From Thiosocius sp963719025 (GTDB taxonomy: Bacteria; Pseudomonadota; Gammaproteobacteria; Chromatiales; Chromatiaceae), in the NCBI GenBank assembly GCA_963719025.1, contig CAVRBK010000115.1, positions 1-22,534 on the forward strand: 22,534 bases of DNA, written 5' to 3'. The position numbers and the translations under genes were made by a program. Of this stretch, positions 1 through 7,535 are shown one piece after another. Below the pieces are notes generated by a model that worked only from the letters and a program-made list of their open reading frames with translations, searched no databases and was not told the origin of the DNA. How positions within the stretch are numbered: the stretch's first letter is position 1; each line of letters starts with the position of its first letter.

Positions 1-197
1 ATCGTGAGTGAGTCGTAGATGTGCACCCGTCCACGAGCCTCGGCAGCGCGCTGGCCGGCGGTTGGCGCCATCAGCCGTTTCAGCTGCCAGTCAGAAACAG
101 GCTCGGGTGCCGTTGGGTCAGCATTGGCCTGCGCATTGGCGCCCAGCCAAAGTGCCAAGAAAAGCGTGATTGCCCGGCGATAGAGCGAAAAATCCAT
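1..197 (-). CDS. Secreted protein of unknown function, N-terminal part only (runs off the left edge)
   Basis: The minus strand reads from an ATG at 197 through about 65 codons without a stop to the window edge. The first 26 residues look like a Sec signal peptide: a short basic n-region (SLYRR), a hydrophobic core (AITLFLALWLGA) and a small-residue cleavage region (NAQANA). The mature part begins DPTAPEPVSDWQLKRLM and reaches GRVHIYDSLT at the edge. A GGAGGG Shine-Dalgarno sequence lies 7 nt upstream of this ATG. An in-frame ATG at 213, with AAGGA upstream, would add five residues (MEGPN) before the signal peptide and is less likely. I do not recognise the family well enough to assign a function; the mature protein should be periplasmic or exported. 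It is divergent from the repeat protein at 679 and shares its regulatory region. Confidence 0.7.
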   Translation of the reverse strand, partial: MDFSLYRRAITLFLALWLGANAQANADPTAPEPVSDWQLKRLMAPTAGQRAAEARGRVHIYDSLT

Positions 198-219
198 ATT
201 CGGGCCCTCCATGGGTTCC

Positions 220-240
220 TTTTTCTCACTGTGAGCAAAA
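220..240. promoter_or_regulatory. 21-bp dyad, candidate enhancer-binding site upstream of the sigma-54 promoter
   Basis: Positions 220-240 form an inverted repeat with a perfect CTCAC-T-GTGAG core centred on base 230. T-tracts on the left and A-tracts on the right extend it, with a single mismatched pair (224/236). The centre lies about 110 bp upstream of the start predicted for the sigma-54 promoter at 314-330, where enhancer-binding activators usually bind. A second perfect dyad, GGGTC-T-GACCC, lies at 261-271, with its centre 36 bp away. The dyad also lies just upstream of the minus-strand gene that starts at 197, so it could affect that gene too. The function is inferred from position and symmetry only. 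Confidence 0.4.
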
Positions 241-313
241 AGTGTGCCTGCCGAGGGGGTGGGTCTGACCCTGTCCGTGCCAGCGAGTTGCCCGACGGGT
301 GCTTTGGCTTTTT

Positions 314-330
314 CTGGCCCGAAATTTGCT
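314..330 (+). promoter_or_regulatory. Sigma-54 (RpoN) -24/-12 promoter
   Basis: The sequence CTGGCCCGAAATTTGCT matches the sigma-54 consensus YTGGCACG-N4-TTGCW at all but one specified position (A to C in the -24 box). The invariant GG (316-317) and GC (328-329) are separated by the required 10 bases. Transcription would start near 340 and run into the gene at 679, leaving a leader of about 340 nt. The match is read directly from sequence; use in vivo is inferred. Confidence 0.6.
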
Positions 331-340
331 GCCGTTCATG

Positions 341-678
341 GCCGAGGCTGTGTTGTCCGCGTGGATCGGCGCCTCGACTTTTGTAGATCGACGTGTGAAT
401 GCGTGGTCTGTTGCCGATTTCTCCGCAGGCACTGGGTCGCTTCTGATGTGTCTGGGCAAGCCGGAATGGGCATGGCATCCCATCGACCGCGACCGGCTTA
501 GGCATTGCCGACTAATCGGCATTGCATGTTCAGCTCTGACCATCGCTCGATCAGCGACGGGCGGCGGGGCGAATTCCCAGGCTAGTTGCTGACCAGTCGA
601 AACCAGAGTTGAGAGACGCCGTACTGACGGCATGCGGGAAATCTGCGCGACGAGCGCGAAACTTGTCAGGGGGATAGC
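341..678 (+). other. Long untranslated leader before the repeat protein, with two GCCG-N6-CGGC dyads
   Basis: I see no credible gene here: the short reading frames on both strands lack ribosome binding sites and any recognisable protein. Two perfect hairpin-forming dyads share the layout GCCG-N6-CGGC. One is TGCCGA-CTAA-TCGGCA at 506-521 and the other is GCCGT-ACTG-ACGGC at 618-631. A direct repeat GGCATTGC occurs at 501-508 and 518-525. A much weaker -24/-12-like match occurs at 494-508. The stretch may be an operator-bearing or structured leader. Confidence 0.35.
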
Positions 679-2832
679 GTGTTAAACAACGAAAACAAAT
701 GTGACGGCGCAGGGCGAAACAAGCGATGGGGGATCCTTGCGCTGTTCGCACTCTCGGTCGGCACTGCAACGGCCGGGGTCACGTACGAGAACATTGCCCT
801 CTCCGGCGACGCGGTACCCGGCATCGATGCCATCGATCTCTACGGTTACGCTTTCTCCACGCCGGTCCTGAACGACGCGGGCACCGTGGCGTTCCGTGCC
901 AACGTATCCGGGCCCACGTTCACCGGGTCGACGGGTAACTGGGCGGTGCTGGCCCACGCAAGTGGCAGCGTCGAGCTCGTGGCCGCTTCGCAAGACCCGG
1001 TACCCGGCTCCTCAAGTGGCGAAAAATTCCGCCTGTTCGGCGACCTGCTGGGGATAAGCAGCAGCGGCGAAGTGGGCTTTGCGGCGCAGATCTTCGGTGC
1101 GCCGACCAGCCTCAGCGGCCTCTGGGCCAGCGATGGTGATGTCACACGCGAGGTCAGCCGAATCGGGGGCGTCAGTGCCCCGGGTATTGCCGGCGCCACG
1201 CTGATCAACACCTCGTGGAAGTCGTTCTCAAGTGATGGCACGGCGTTCATCCACACGGGCCTCGCCGGCACCGGCATCGATGGAACGAACGATATCGCGT
1301 TCTACAAGGTTGATGCGGACGGAAGCTACACGCTGGTTGCCCGAAAGGGGGATCCGGTGCCGGGCTCAAGCGACGGCTCGGTGATAGTCAGCCCGCAGAA
1401 CCGGCCCTATTACCTGACGAGCAACTCCCACATTGCCACCAGTAGCGCCGATACGGCGACCATGGCGCTGTTCACCGAGACACCGGGCGGCGACCGCTCG
1501 TCTGTTGTCGCGAAGTTTGATGGCGACTCGCTTGCCGTCGCCTGGGCTGATATCGGGACTGCAACGGATATCACATCCAACGCCGGCGGCGATTTTGCAG
1601 CCACGGGATATGTCAGCGATGCAGTTGAAGGCACATCGGCCAGTTGGCTGGTCACCGACCGCGCCGGTACGCTTGAGTCCCCCGTGATTACAGGCGATTT
1701 ATTGCCGACCGGGGGTGGTCAGAATGGTCTTGCGGGCAGTTTCATCGGGGTCGATATAAACGACTCGGATGCGATCGTTTTTTCCGCCAGCCTGAGCGAC
1801 GTCAGCTCGCCCTATGGCGGACTGGCAAAGGGCCTTTGGCTCGATGACGGTCAGGAACTCAGCCTGATTGCCCTCGAAGGAGAAACGCTGTCGGAAATCA
1901 CCGAGGGACAACCGATTGCGGCCATCGATACAAACTCTGTCGTGTTCAATAACAGCAACCAGGTGGCGTTCAAGGGCAGCATCGCGAATTCAGGCCCGGG
2001 TTCCGACAGTGGTGTCTGGATGCTGAACAAACAGGGCCATCAGCTCGAGCAGATCCTGCGCGAAGGGCAGGCAATCGACGTAGGCGGCGGCAACACAAAG
2101 AACGTCGCCGGGTTCGCGTTTCTCGATGAGGGTTTCAATGACCGCGGCGAATTGGCGGTGAAGGTCGGCTTTAGCGATGAATACAGCGCGATCATCAAAG
2201 TCTCGAGCTTCTACGATGAAACCGACATGGCGCAAATTGATGCGGAGACAGAGAGCGTGATGCTGCTCGACGACACCGCCACGGGCGCGGGGCGGGTCAG
2301 CCTGGCGTTGGAGGATGTGACATTCTCCGGTACCTCAACCTCAACCGAAGTCAGCGCAACCTACGGAACACCCGAAATCACGACGCTGGCCGGCGAATTC
2401 GACGCCACCGAGGGGTGGGAGGACGTCGAAACAAGCCTGCGGCTGAACGGCGCGACCACGACCCTGCAACAGTGGGACGTTGACATCGCCGGGCTGTGGG
2501 ATGGACTGCTGGCAATAACCCTCGAATACGACGAATCCCTGCTAGATCCGAGCCAGGACGAAGGGCTGCTCGGTCTCTGGCACTATGGAAGCTACGGCAT
2601 CGACGGTGCGCGCGAGTGGCGCCTATACAACAGCGTCAATCAGTACAGTGATTTTTTCGCGATCGATACCGCTGCGAATACGATCACGATCCGGCTCGAC
2701 AACCTGTCGCCCATGGTCATGACATATAGCCAGGGCGCGACTGCTTCCACGAGCGTGCCCGTGCCGCCAGTGGCAATGCTGCTGTCTTTTGCGGCACTCT
2801 TCCTCGGCCGTGGGGCGCGGCGCAGGGGCTGA
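679..2832 (+). CDS. NxxGxxAF-repeat surface protein with PEP-CTERM-like sorting tail
   Basis: This 717-residue protein starts with GTG at 679, preceded by AGGGGG about 5 nt upstream; no in-frame ATG offers a better start. Residues 15-33 (KRWGILALFALSVGTATAG) form a signal peptide. The body holds about six or seven degenerate repeats resembling the NxxGxxAF family, for example LNDAGTVAFRA (residues 64-74), FNNSNQVAFKG and FNDRGELAVKV. They alternate with GDxVPG-like turns (SGDAVPG, SQDPVPG, KGDPVPG). A separate C-terminal part leads into residues 693-717: a VPVPP motif, a hydrophobic segment and the basic end RGARRRG. That three-part tail matches the PEP-CTERM class of exosortase-processed proteins, although the motif is VPVPP rather than the typical VPxPA or PEP. 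Family knowledge suggests export and processing at the cell surface or matrix; the molecular role is unknown. A strong sigma-54 promoter candidate lies upstream at 314-330. Confidence 0.8.
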   Translation: MLNNENKCDGAGRNKRWGILALFALSVGTATAGVTYENIALSGDAVPGIDAIDLYGYAFSTPVLNDAGTVAFRANVSGPTFTGSTGNWAVLAHASGSVELVAASQDPVPGSSSGEKFRLFGDLLGISSSGEVGFAAQIFGAPTSLSGLWASDGDVTREVSRIGGVSAPGIAGATLINTSWKSFSSDGTAFIHTGLAGTGIDGTNDIAFYKVDADGSYTLVARKGDPVPGSSDGSVIVSPQNRPYYLTSNSHIATSSADTATMALFTETPGGDRSSVVAKFDGDSLAVAWADIGTATDITSNAGGDFAATGYVSDAVEGTSASWLVTDRAGTLESPVITGDLLPTGGGQNGLAGSFIGVDINDSDAIVFSASLSDVSSPYGGLAKGLWLDDGQELSLIALEGETLSEITEGQPIAAIDTNSVVFNNSNQVAFKGSIANSGPGSDSGVWMLNKQGHQLEQILREGQAIDVGGGNTKNVAGFAFLDEGFNDRGELAVKVGFSDEYSAIIKVSSFYDETDMAQIDAETESVMLLDDTATGAGRVSLALEDVTFSGTSTSTEVSATYGTPEITTLAGEFDATEGWEDVETSLRLNGATTTLQQWDVDIAGLWDGLLAITLEYDESLLDPSQDEGLLGLWHYGSYGIDGAREWRLYNSVNQYSDFFAIDTAANTITIRLDNLSPMVMTYSQGATASTSVPVPPVAMLLSFAALFLGRGARRRG

Positions 2833-2833
2833 A

Positions 2834-2870
2834 GTGCCTGCTGCCGAAAACAGGGGACAGGGCACCTTTA
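2834..2870. other. Convergent intergenic segment with a GGGGACAG-type motif and weak hairpin
   Basis: Between the converging genes lies AACAGGGGACAGGGCACC (2849-2866) followed by TTTA. It resembles the GGGGACAG-containing ends often seen around REP-associated or IS200-like transposase remnants in gammaproteobacteria. No transposase fragment is visible nearby. The same bases can pair as GTGCC (2834-2838) with GGCAC (2861-2865), followed by CTTTAT, which would make only a weak terminator. Confidence 0.25.
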
Positions 2871-2928
2871 TCCAGAGAGCGGTGGGTTCGGGCGGAAGCC
2901 GCGGAAACCCTGGTCGGTCCCCGATTCT

Positions 2929-3150
2929 CTAGTCCAGCGATGGCCCGAGTTGGAATTCCACAGGCTCGAATCCCTGATCCTCGAGGGCTGCGAGGACTTC
3001 TTCCCAGCAACAGCCGGGGCTTTCCTCTTCGACCTCGGCAATCAGGCCGGTGACGTGCCGATAGGCTTCCTTGGCCGGATAGTCGGGTGGAATGCGGACC
3101 AGGCGGATCTTGGTCTTGTCGGAGGCGGGGAGAATCATCAGGTCCTGCAT
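2929..3150 (-). CDS. Small conserved-looking protein of unknown function
   Basis: This 73-residue protein begins MQDLMILPASDKTKIRLVR and ends EFQLGPSLD. It has a good AAAGGA ribosome binding site about 9 nt before the ATG. It has no signal peptide or membrane segment and is acidic in the middle (GLIAEVEEES), with a Cys pair (GCCWEEV). The basic N-terminal half and acidic amphipathic C-terminal half suggest a small cytoplasmic alpha/beta protein. It lies 41 bp after gloA on the same strand and may be the last gene of that transcript. I cannot assign a function; the start signal, coding-like composition and operon position argue that it is real. Confidence 0.6.
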   Translation of the reverse strand: MQDLMILPASDKTKIRLVRIPPDYPAKEAYRHVTGLIAEVEEESPGCCWEEVLAALEDQGFEPVEFQLGPSLD

Positions 3151-3191
3151 GGGGTGTTTCCTTTGGTGGCCGTTGCGGGCTGGGCGATCAG

Positions 3192-3584
3192 TCAGGCGCT
3201 GGGCTTGCGTCCGATCAGTTCGATCGGGTAGCCGTCGGGGTCTTCGACGAAGGCGATGATCGTGGTGCCGGCGTTCATCGGTCCGGCCGCGCGCAGGATC
3301 TTGCCGCCGCGGGCCGCGATCGCGTCGGCGGCCTTGTACACGTCGTCGACCTCGATCGCGATGTGGCCATAGGCATTGCCGATATCGTAGCTGTCGACGC
3401 CCCAGTTGTAGGTCAGTTCGATCACGGTGTTGTCGGACTCGTCGCCATAGCCGAGAAAGGCCAGGGTGAACTTGCCGTCCGGGTAGTCTTTCTGCCGCAG
3501 CAGGCGCATGCCCAGCACCTCGGTGTAGAACTCGATCGAGCGGTCCAGGTCGCCGGTTCGCAGCATGGTGTGCAGGATACGCAT
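3192..3584 (-). CDS. gloA: Lactoylglutathione lyase (glyoxalase I)
   Basis: This 130-residue cytoplasmic metalloenzyme converts the hemithioacetal of methylglyoxal and glutathione to S-lactoylglutathione, the first step of methylglyoxal detoxification. The protein aligns by eye along its length with E. coli GloA (135 residues). The four metal ligands are at the expected places: His5 (RILHTM), Glu56 (VIELTYNWG), His74 (AYGHIA) and Glu122 (GYPIELIG). Family knowledge predicts the Ni(II)-dependent bacterial type. Start choice is supported by AAGGAG (3594-3599) 9 nt before the ATG. It follows pmbA by 22 bp on the same strand, so it may be co-transcribed with tldD-pmbA, but the strong ribosome binding site also allows independent expression. 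It shows no frameshift, unlike its upstream neighbours. Confidence 0.95.
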   Translation of the reverse strand: MRILHTMLRTGDLDRSIEFYTEVLGMRLLRQKDYPDGKFTLAFLGYGDESDNTVIELTYNWGVDSYDIGNAYGHIAIEVDDVYKAADAIAARGGKILRAAGPMNAGTTIIAFVEDPDGYPIELIGRKPSA

Positions 3585-3606
3585 GGTGTTTCGCTCCTTC
3601 TGTGGC

Positions 3607-4940
3607 TCAGTCGCCGCCGACCGTCATGTGGTCGATCAGCCAGGAGCCGGTCTTGATGCTGCCGGGCACGTCGTTGTCGGTGCCGACCGCGACCAGCTGG
3701 CGGAACATGTCGCGCAGATTGCCGGCGACGGTGATCTCCTCGACCGGGTACTGGATCTCGCCGTTCTCGACCCAGAAACCGGCGGCACCGCGCGAGTAGT
3801 CGCCGGTGACCAGGTTGGTGCCCTGGCCCATCAGCTCGGTGACGAGCAGCCCGTGATCCATCTCGCGCAGCAGCTCGCTCGAACGACTGGCCGCTGCTTG
3901 CGATCGCGGCGTTGCGCACACCGCCGGCGTTGGCGGTGCTCTGCAGGCCCAGCTTGCGTGCCGAGTAGCTGTCGAGCAGGTAGCCCTGCAGTACGCCGTC
4001 GCTGACCAGGTCGCGGTAGCGGGTGGCGACGCCTTCGTTGTCGAACGGTGCGCTGGCCTGGCCCTGCGGGCGCAGCGGGTCTTCGCTGATGCTGACCCAG
4101 TCGGGAAAGATCGGCTCGCCGACCTGGTCGAGCAGAAAGGTCGATTTGCGGTACACGGCGTGCCCGCGGATCGCGCCGAACAGGCTGCGCAGCAGGCTCG
4201 GGCGCGATATCGGCGCGGAACAGCACCGGGCATTCGCGGGTGCCGAGCTTGCGCCCGTCCAGGCGGGCCAGCGTGCGCTCGGCGGCACGCTCGCCGATAC
4301 TCTGCGGGACGGCGAGTTCGCCGGGCAGCCGGCCGCTGTCGTACCAGTAGTCGCGCTGCATGTCGTCGCCGTCCTGCGCGATCACCGCGCAGCTCAGGCT
4401 GTGGCGCGTGCTCGGGTAGCCGCCGACAAAGCCATGGCTGTTGCCGTAGATGAAGCTGGAACGTTGGGTGTAGACGGTCGCGCCTTCGGAGTTGCTGATC
4501 CGCGGATCGCTGCTACGTGCCGCGTCTTCGCACTCGCGCGCGATGCCGGCGGCCTCGTCGGCGCTCATCTCCCAGGGATGATACAGGTCGAGATCGGGGA
4601 TGTCGCGCGCCATCAGCTCGGCATCGGCCAGCCCGGCGGCCGGGTCTTCCGAGGTGTAGCGGGCGATCCGGCAGGCGGCGGCGACGGTCTCGCGAATCGC
4701 CTCGGGGCGCAGGTCGGTGGTGCTGGCGGAGCCCTTGCGCTGGCCGAAATACACGCGTGACGCCCAGTCCGTTGTCGCTGGTGTGCTCGATGGTCTCGGT
4801 TTCGCCGAGGCGCACGGTCACCGACAGTCCGGTCTGCGCGCGATACGCCGGCCTCGGCCGCGTCGGCGCCCTGTGCCGGGCCTCTGCAACAGGTCTTCGA
4901 CCATCTGCTTCAGCATGTTTATCTGGTTTTGGTCAGTCAT
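3607..4940 (-). CDS. pmbA: Metalloprotease TldD/E subunit PmbA (TldE), frame broken by indels
   Basis: PmbA (TldE) is the partner of TldD in a cytoplasmic protease that in E. coli trims the microcin B17 precursor and degrades the antitoxin CcdA. The reconstructed protein starts MTDQNQINMLKQMVEDLL at 4940 and ends IDHMTVGGD. Family landmarks include GQRKGSASTTDL, the region around YGNSHG and STRHSLS, YRKSTFLLD, SYSARKLGLQST, and TELMGQGTNLVTGDYSRGAA followed by GFWVENGEIQYPV. Five apparent single-base insertions (near 4885, 4842, 4755, 4203 and 3880) split it. Removing them leaves 1329 nt, or 442 residues, against 450 in E. coli. It lies 14 bp after tldD in the usual order. Unlike TldD, this subunit is expected to lack the catalytic HExxxH motif, and I see none. 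Sequence error is more likely than decay because all motifs survive. Confidence 0.9.
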
Positions 4941-4954
4941 GGCTCTGTTGCGGG

Positions 4955-6403
4955 TCAGGCGGCGGTGCCGCCGACGGTCAGTTGATCGATCTTGAGGGTC
5001 GGCTGGCCGACCCCGACCGGGACGCTCTGGCCCTCCTTGCCGCAGGTGCCGACGCCGGTGTCCAGTGCCAGGTCGTTGCCGACCATGCTGACCCGGGTCA
5101 GCACCTCCGGGCCGTTGCCGATCAGGGTCGCGCCCTTGACCGGCGCGTGACCTTGCCGTTCTCGATCAGGTAGGCCTCGCTGGCCGAGAACACGAATTTG
5201 CCGGAGGTGATGTCCACCTGGCCGCCGCCGAAGTTGACCGCGTACAGGCCGCGTTCGACCGACGCGATGATCTCCTCCGGGCTCGTGCTCGCCGGGCAGC
5301 ATGTAGGTGTTGGTCATGCGCGGCATCGGCAGGTGGGCATAGGACTCGCGCCGGCCGTTGCCGGTCGGCGCCACGCCCATCAGGCGGGCGTTCAGCCGGT
5401 CCTGCATGTAGCCCTTGAGGATGCCGTTCTCGATCAGCACGTTGTTGGCCGAGGGCGTGCCCTCGTCGTCGACGGTCAGCGAGCCGCGCCGGCCGGGCAG
5501 GGTGCCGTCGTCGACCACGGTGCACAGGCTGGCGACGCGACCCGCTCGCCGATCCGCCCGGAGAAGGCCGAGGTGCCCTTGCGGTTGAAGTCGCCCTCCA
5601 GGCCGTGGCCGATCGCCTCGTGCAGCAGCACGCCCGGCCAGCCGGGGCCGAGCACCACCGGCAGCGTGCCGGCCGGCGCGGCGACCGCGTCGAGGTTGAC
5701 CAGCGCCTGGCGCACCGCCTCGCGGGCATAGCCGAGCGCGCGGTCTTCCTCCAGGAAGAAGTCGAGCGCCTGGCGCGCGCCACCGCCGGAGCTGCCCTGT
5801 TCGCGCTGGCCGTCCTGTTCGACGATGACCTGCACGTTCATGCGCACCAGCGGGCGCACGTCGCCGCTGATCATGGCCGCTGTTGTCCATCACCAGCACG
5901 ATGTCGTGCGCCGCGACCAGGCTGACGATGACCTGCTGCACCCGCGGGTCTGCGGCGCGCGCCTCGGCATCGGCGCGGCGCATCAGGTCGAGTTTCTGAT
6001 CCTCGCTGAGCGAATCCAGCGGGTTGATCGGCGCGTACAGGGCCGTCGGCTGCGTGCGCCGCCGGCGATTGCCTGCGCGCCGTGCTGGCCGGCCTGGGCG
6101 ATCGCGCGCGCCGCGCCGGCGGCGTCGAGCAGGCGCGGCAAGATCGAGGCTGTCGGTGTAGGCGAAGCCGGTCTTCTCGCCGCTGATCGCGCGCAGCCCG
6201 GCGCCCTGCTCGATGCTGTGGCTGCCTTCCTTGATGATGCCGTCTTCCAGCACCCAGGATTCCAGGCGGCCGTATTGAAAGTAGATGTCCGCGGCATCGA
6301 CCTGGCGGCTCAGCAGGCGGTCCATGACCTGTTCCAGCTGGTTCTCGCTCAGCCCGGGGCGGTCGAGCAGCGTCTCGCGCGCAATGGCAATGCTCTGCGA
6401 CAT
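4955..6403 (-). CDS. tldD: Metalloprotease TldD, frame broken by indels
   Basis: TldD is the catalytic, zinc-binding subunit of the TldD-PmbA protease, which degrades unfolded peptides threaded into its cavity. The reconstruction starts MSQSIAIARETLLDRPGL and ends LKIDQLTVGGTAA. The metal-binding HExxxH motif is present in VLLHEAIGHGLEGDFNRKG (about 5590-5645). The C-terminal GVGTCGKEGQSVPVGVGQPT supplies the conserved Cys region. Six apparent indels are needed: insertions near 6140, 5880 and 5285, and deletions near 6065, 5535 and 5145. They cancel exactly, giving 482 residues against 481 in E. coli. An AGGAG (6415-6419) inside the end of the upstream nitrilase gene serves as ribosome binding site, and the gap to that gene is 7 bp. 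The balanced indels and intact motifs point to sequence error. Confidence 0.92.
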   Translation of the reverse strand: MSQSIAIARETLLDRPGLSENQLEQVMDRLLSRQVDAADIYFQYGRLESWVLEDGIIKEGSHSIEQGAGLRAISGEKTGFAYTDSLDLAAPARRRRRGARDRPGRPARRAGNRRRRTQPTALYAPINPLDSLSEDQKLDLMRRADAEARAADPRVQQVIVSLVAAHDIVLVMDNSGHDQRRRAPAGAHERAGHRRTGRPARTGQLRRWRAPGARLLPGGRPRARLCPRGGAPGAGQPRRGRRAGRHAAGGARPRLAGRAAARGDRPRPGGRLQPQGHLGLLRADRRAGRVASLCTVVDDGTLPGRRGSLTVDDEGTPSANNVLIENGILKGYMQDRLNARLMGVAPTGNGRRESYAHLPMPRMTNTYMLPGEHEPGGDHRVGRTRPVRGQLRRRPGGHHLRQIRVLGQRGLPDRERQGHAPVKGATLIGNGPEVLTRVSMVGNDLALDTGVGTCGKEGQSVPVGVGQPTLKIDQLTVGGTAA

Positions 6404-6410
6404 ATCTTGA

Positions 6411-7280
6411 TTACTCCTGGCTTGCGCTGCCGTGGCGTGCGTTCAGCGGCAATGCAGCCGCCGGTGGTCGAGGCACGGGAAAGTTGCGCCGCGTGTTGTG
6501 CTGGAACTCGGGATCGATCTCGGCGACGACGCAGCCGTTGCCACGCTCGCTTTCGGCCAGCTTGGTGCCCCAGGGGTCGACGATCATGCTGTGCCCGTAG
6601 GTCTGCCGGCTGGCGATATGAAAGCCGCCCTGCGCGGCGGCGATCACGTAGGACAGGTTCTCGATGGCGCGTGCGCGCACCAGGGTCTCCCAGTGCGCGC
6701 GCCCGGTGATCGCGGTGAAGGCCGCGGGCAGCGCGATCACCTCGACCCCGCGGTCGACCATCGCGCGGTACAGCTCGGGGAAGCGCAGGTCGTAGCACAC
6801 CGAGATGCCCGAGGCGGCCGACCGGGCTGTCGATCACGAGCGACCCGGTCGCCCGGTTCGATGCTTTCGGATTCGATGAACTGTTCGTCGCTTTCGACCA
6901 GGTTGACGTCGAACAGGTGCTGCTTGTCGTAGCGCGCGACCTGGCGACCGCGTGTCGTCGTACACGGTGCAGGCGGCGCGCCACTTGGCGGCATCGTCGG
7001 CCTCGAGCGGGATGGTGCCGCCGACCAGCCAGACGCCCAGCCGCTTGGCGAGCTGCGACAGAAAGGCCTGCAGCGGGCCGTCGCCGGGTGCTTCGCGCAA
7101 GCGCAGTTGGCATCGCTGCAGCTGCGCCCGATGAAGGCGAAGTTTTCCGGCAGTACGATCAGGTCGGCGCCCTGCTTGGGCGGCGGCCTCGGTCAGTCGT
7201 TCGGTCTCGAGCAGGTTGGCACTGACATTGCTGCCGGAGGCGAGTTGAATCGCGGCGACTTTTTTCTTCGTATTGCTCAT
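6411..7280 (-). CDS. Nitrilase-superfamily carbon-nitrogen hydrolase, frame broken by indels
   Basis: The reconstructed protein is about 288 residues and starts MSNTKKKVAAIQLASGS. It carries the nitrilase-superfamily Glu-Lys-Cys triad regions: Glu in LIVLPENFAFIG, Lys in ARYDKQHLFDVNL and the nucleophile Cys in ISVCYDLRFPELYR. The continuation GVEVIALPAAFT, HWETLVRARAIEN and MIVDPWGTKLAE fits the Nit1/NitB-like branch. Many members of that branch hydrolyse omega-amides or deaminated glutathione; the substrate here is inferred, not shown. Five apparent indels (insertions near 7172, 6958, 6848 and 6818, one deletion near 7118) interrupt it. Its place between yhdP and tldD is a recurrent gammaproteobacterial arrangement. 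No strong Shine-Dalgarno sequence precedes the ATG at 7280, but the N-terminal beta-strand KVAAIQLASG fits the family start. Confidence 0.88.
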
Positions 7281-7535
7281 GGATGTCTCGAATCGGTTTC
7301 TCTTGGCAGCCCGTCTGACAAACCCCGTTGTCCCAGATTGGCGCTGTGGACTACGTGATTCAAGCCACAAATCGCGCGGTAAAGGCGATCTGCACCGTGA
7401 TCTGCAGTGTCGCAGCGCCAGGCGGCCGGCTACAGATACTGAACTCTACTGTGTGCGGCGCGCAGGGCAAAGCCCTATTGCGCAGCTGTGCCCGACACGC
7501 CGCGGCAGGATCGGGAGGACGCACACAACACCGGC
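7281..7535. other. Intergenic gap between yhdP and the nitrilase gene
   Basis: This 255-bp gap is long for an otherwise tightly packed minus-strand block. I find no credible gene, no hairpin with a T-run and no strong promoter on either strand. Its length leaves room for a separate promoter for nitrilase-tldD-pmbA, but I cannot point to one. Confidence 0.4.

Noticed and set aside
494..508. Second sigma-54-like element (CGGCTT-N5-TTGC)
   Set aside because: Spacing is correct, but half of the -24 box is mismatched; the element at 314-330 is far better.
21..633. Several overlapping 85-141 codon frames in the first 630 bases
   Set aside because: They conflict with each other, lack start signals, and one strand already encodes a signal-peptide protein at 1-197. 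The rest of the stretch is better explained as regulatory DNA.
3607..7280. pmbA, tldD and the nitrilase gene as pseudogenes
   Set aside because: Indels cancel or sum to whole codons and every catalytic motif is intact, which fits sequence error better than decay.
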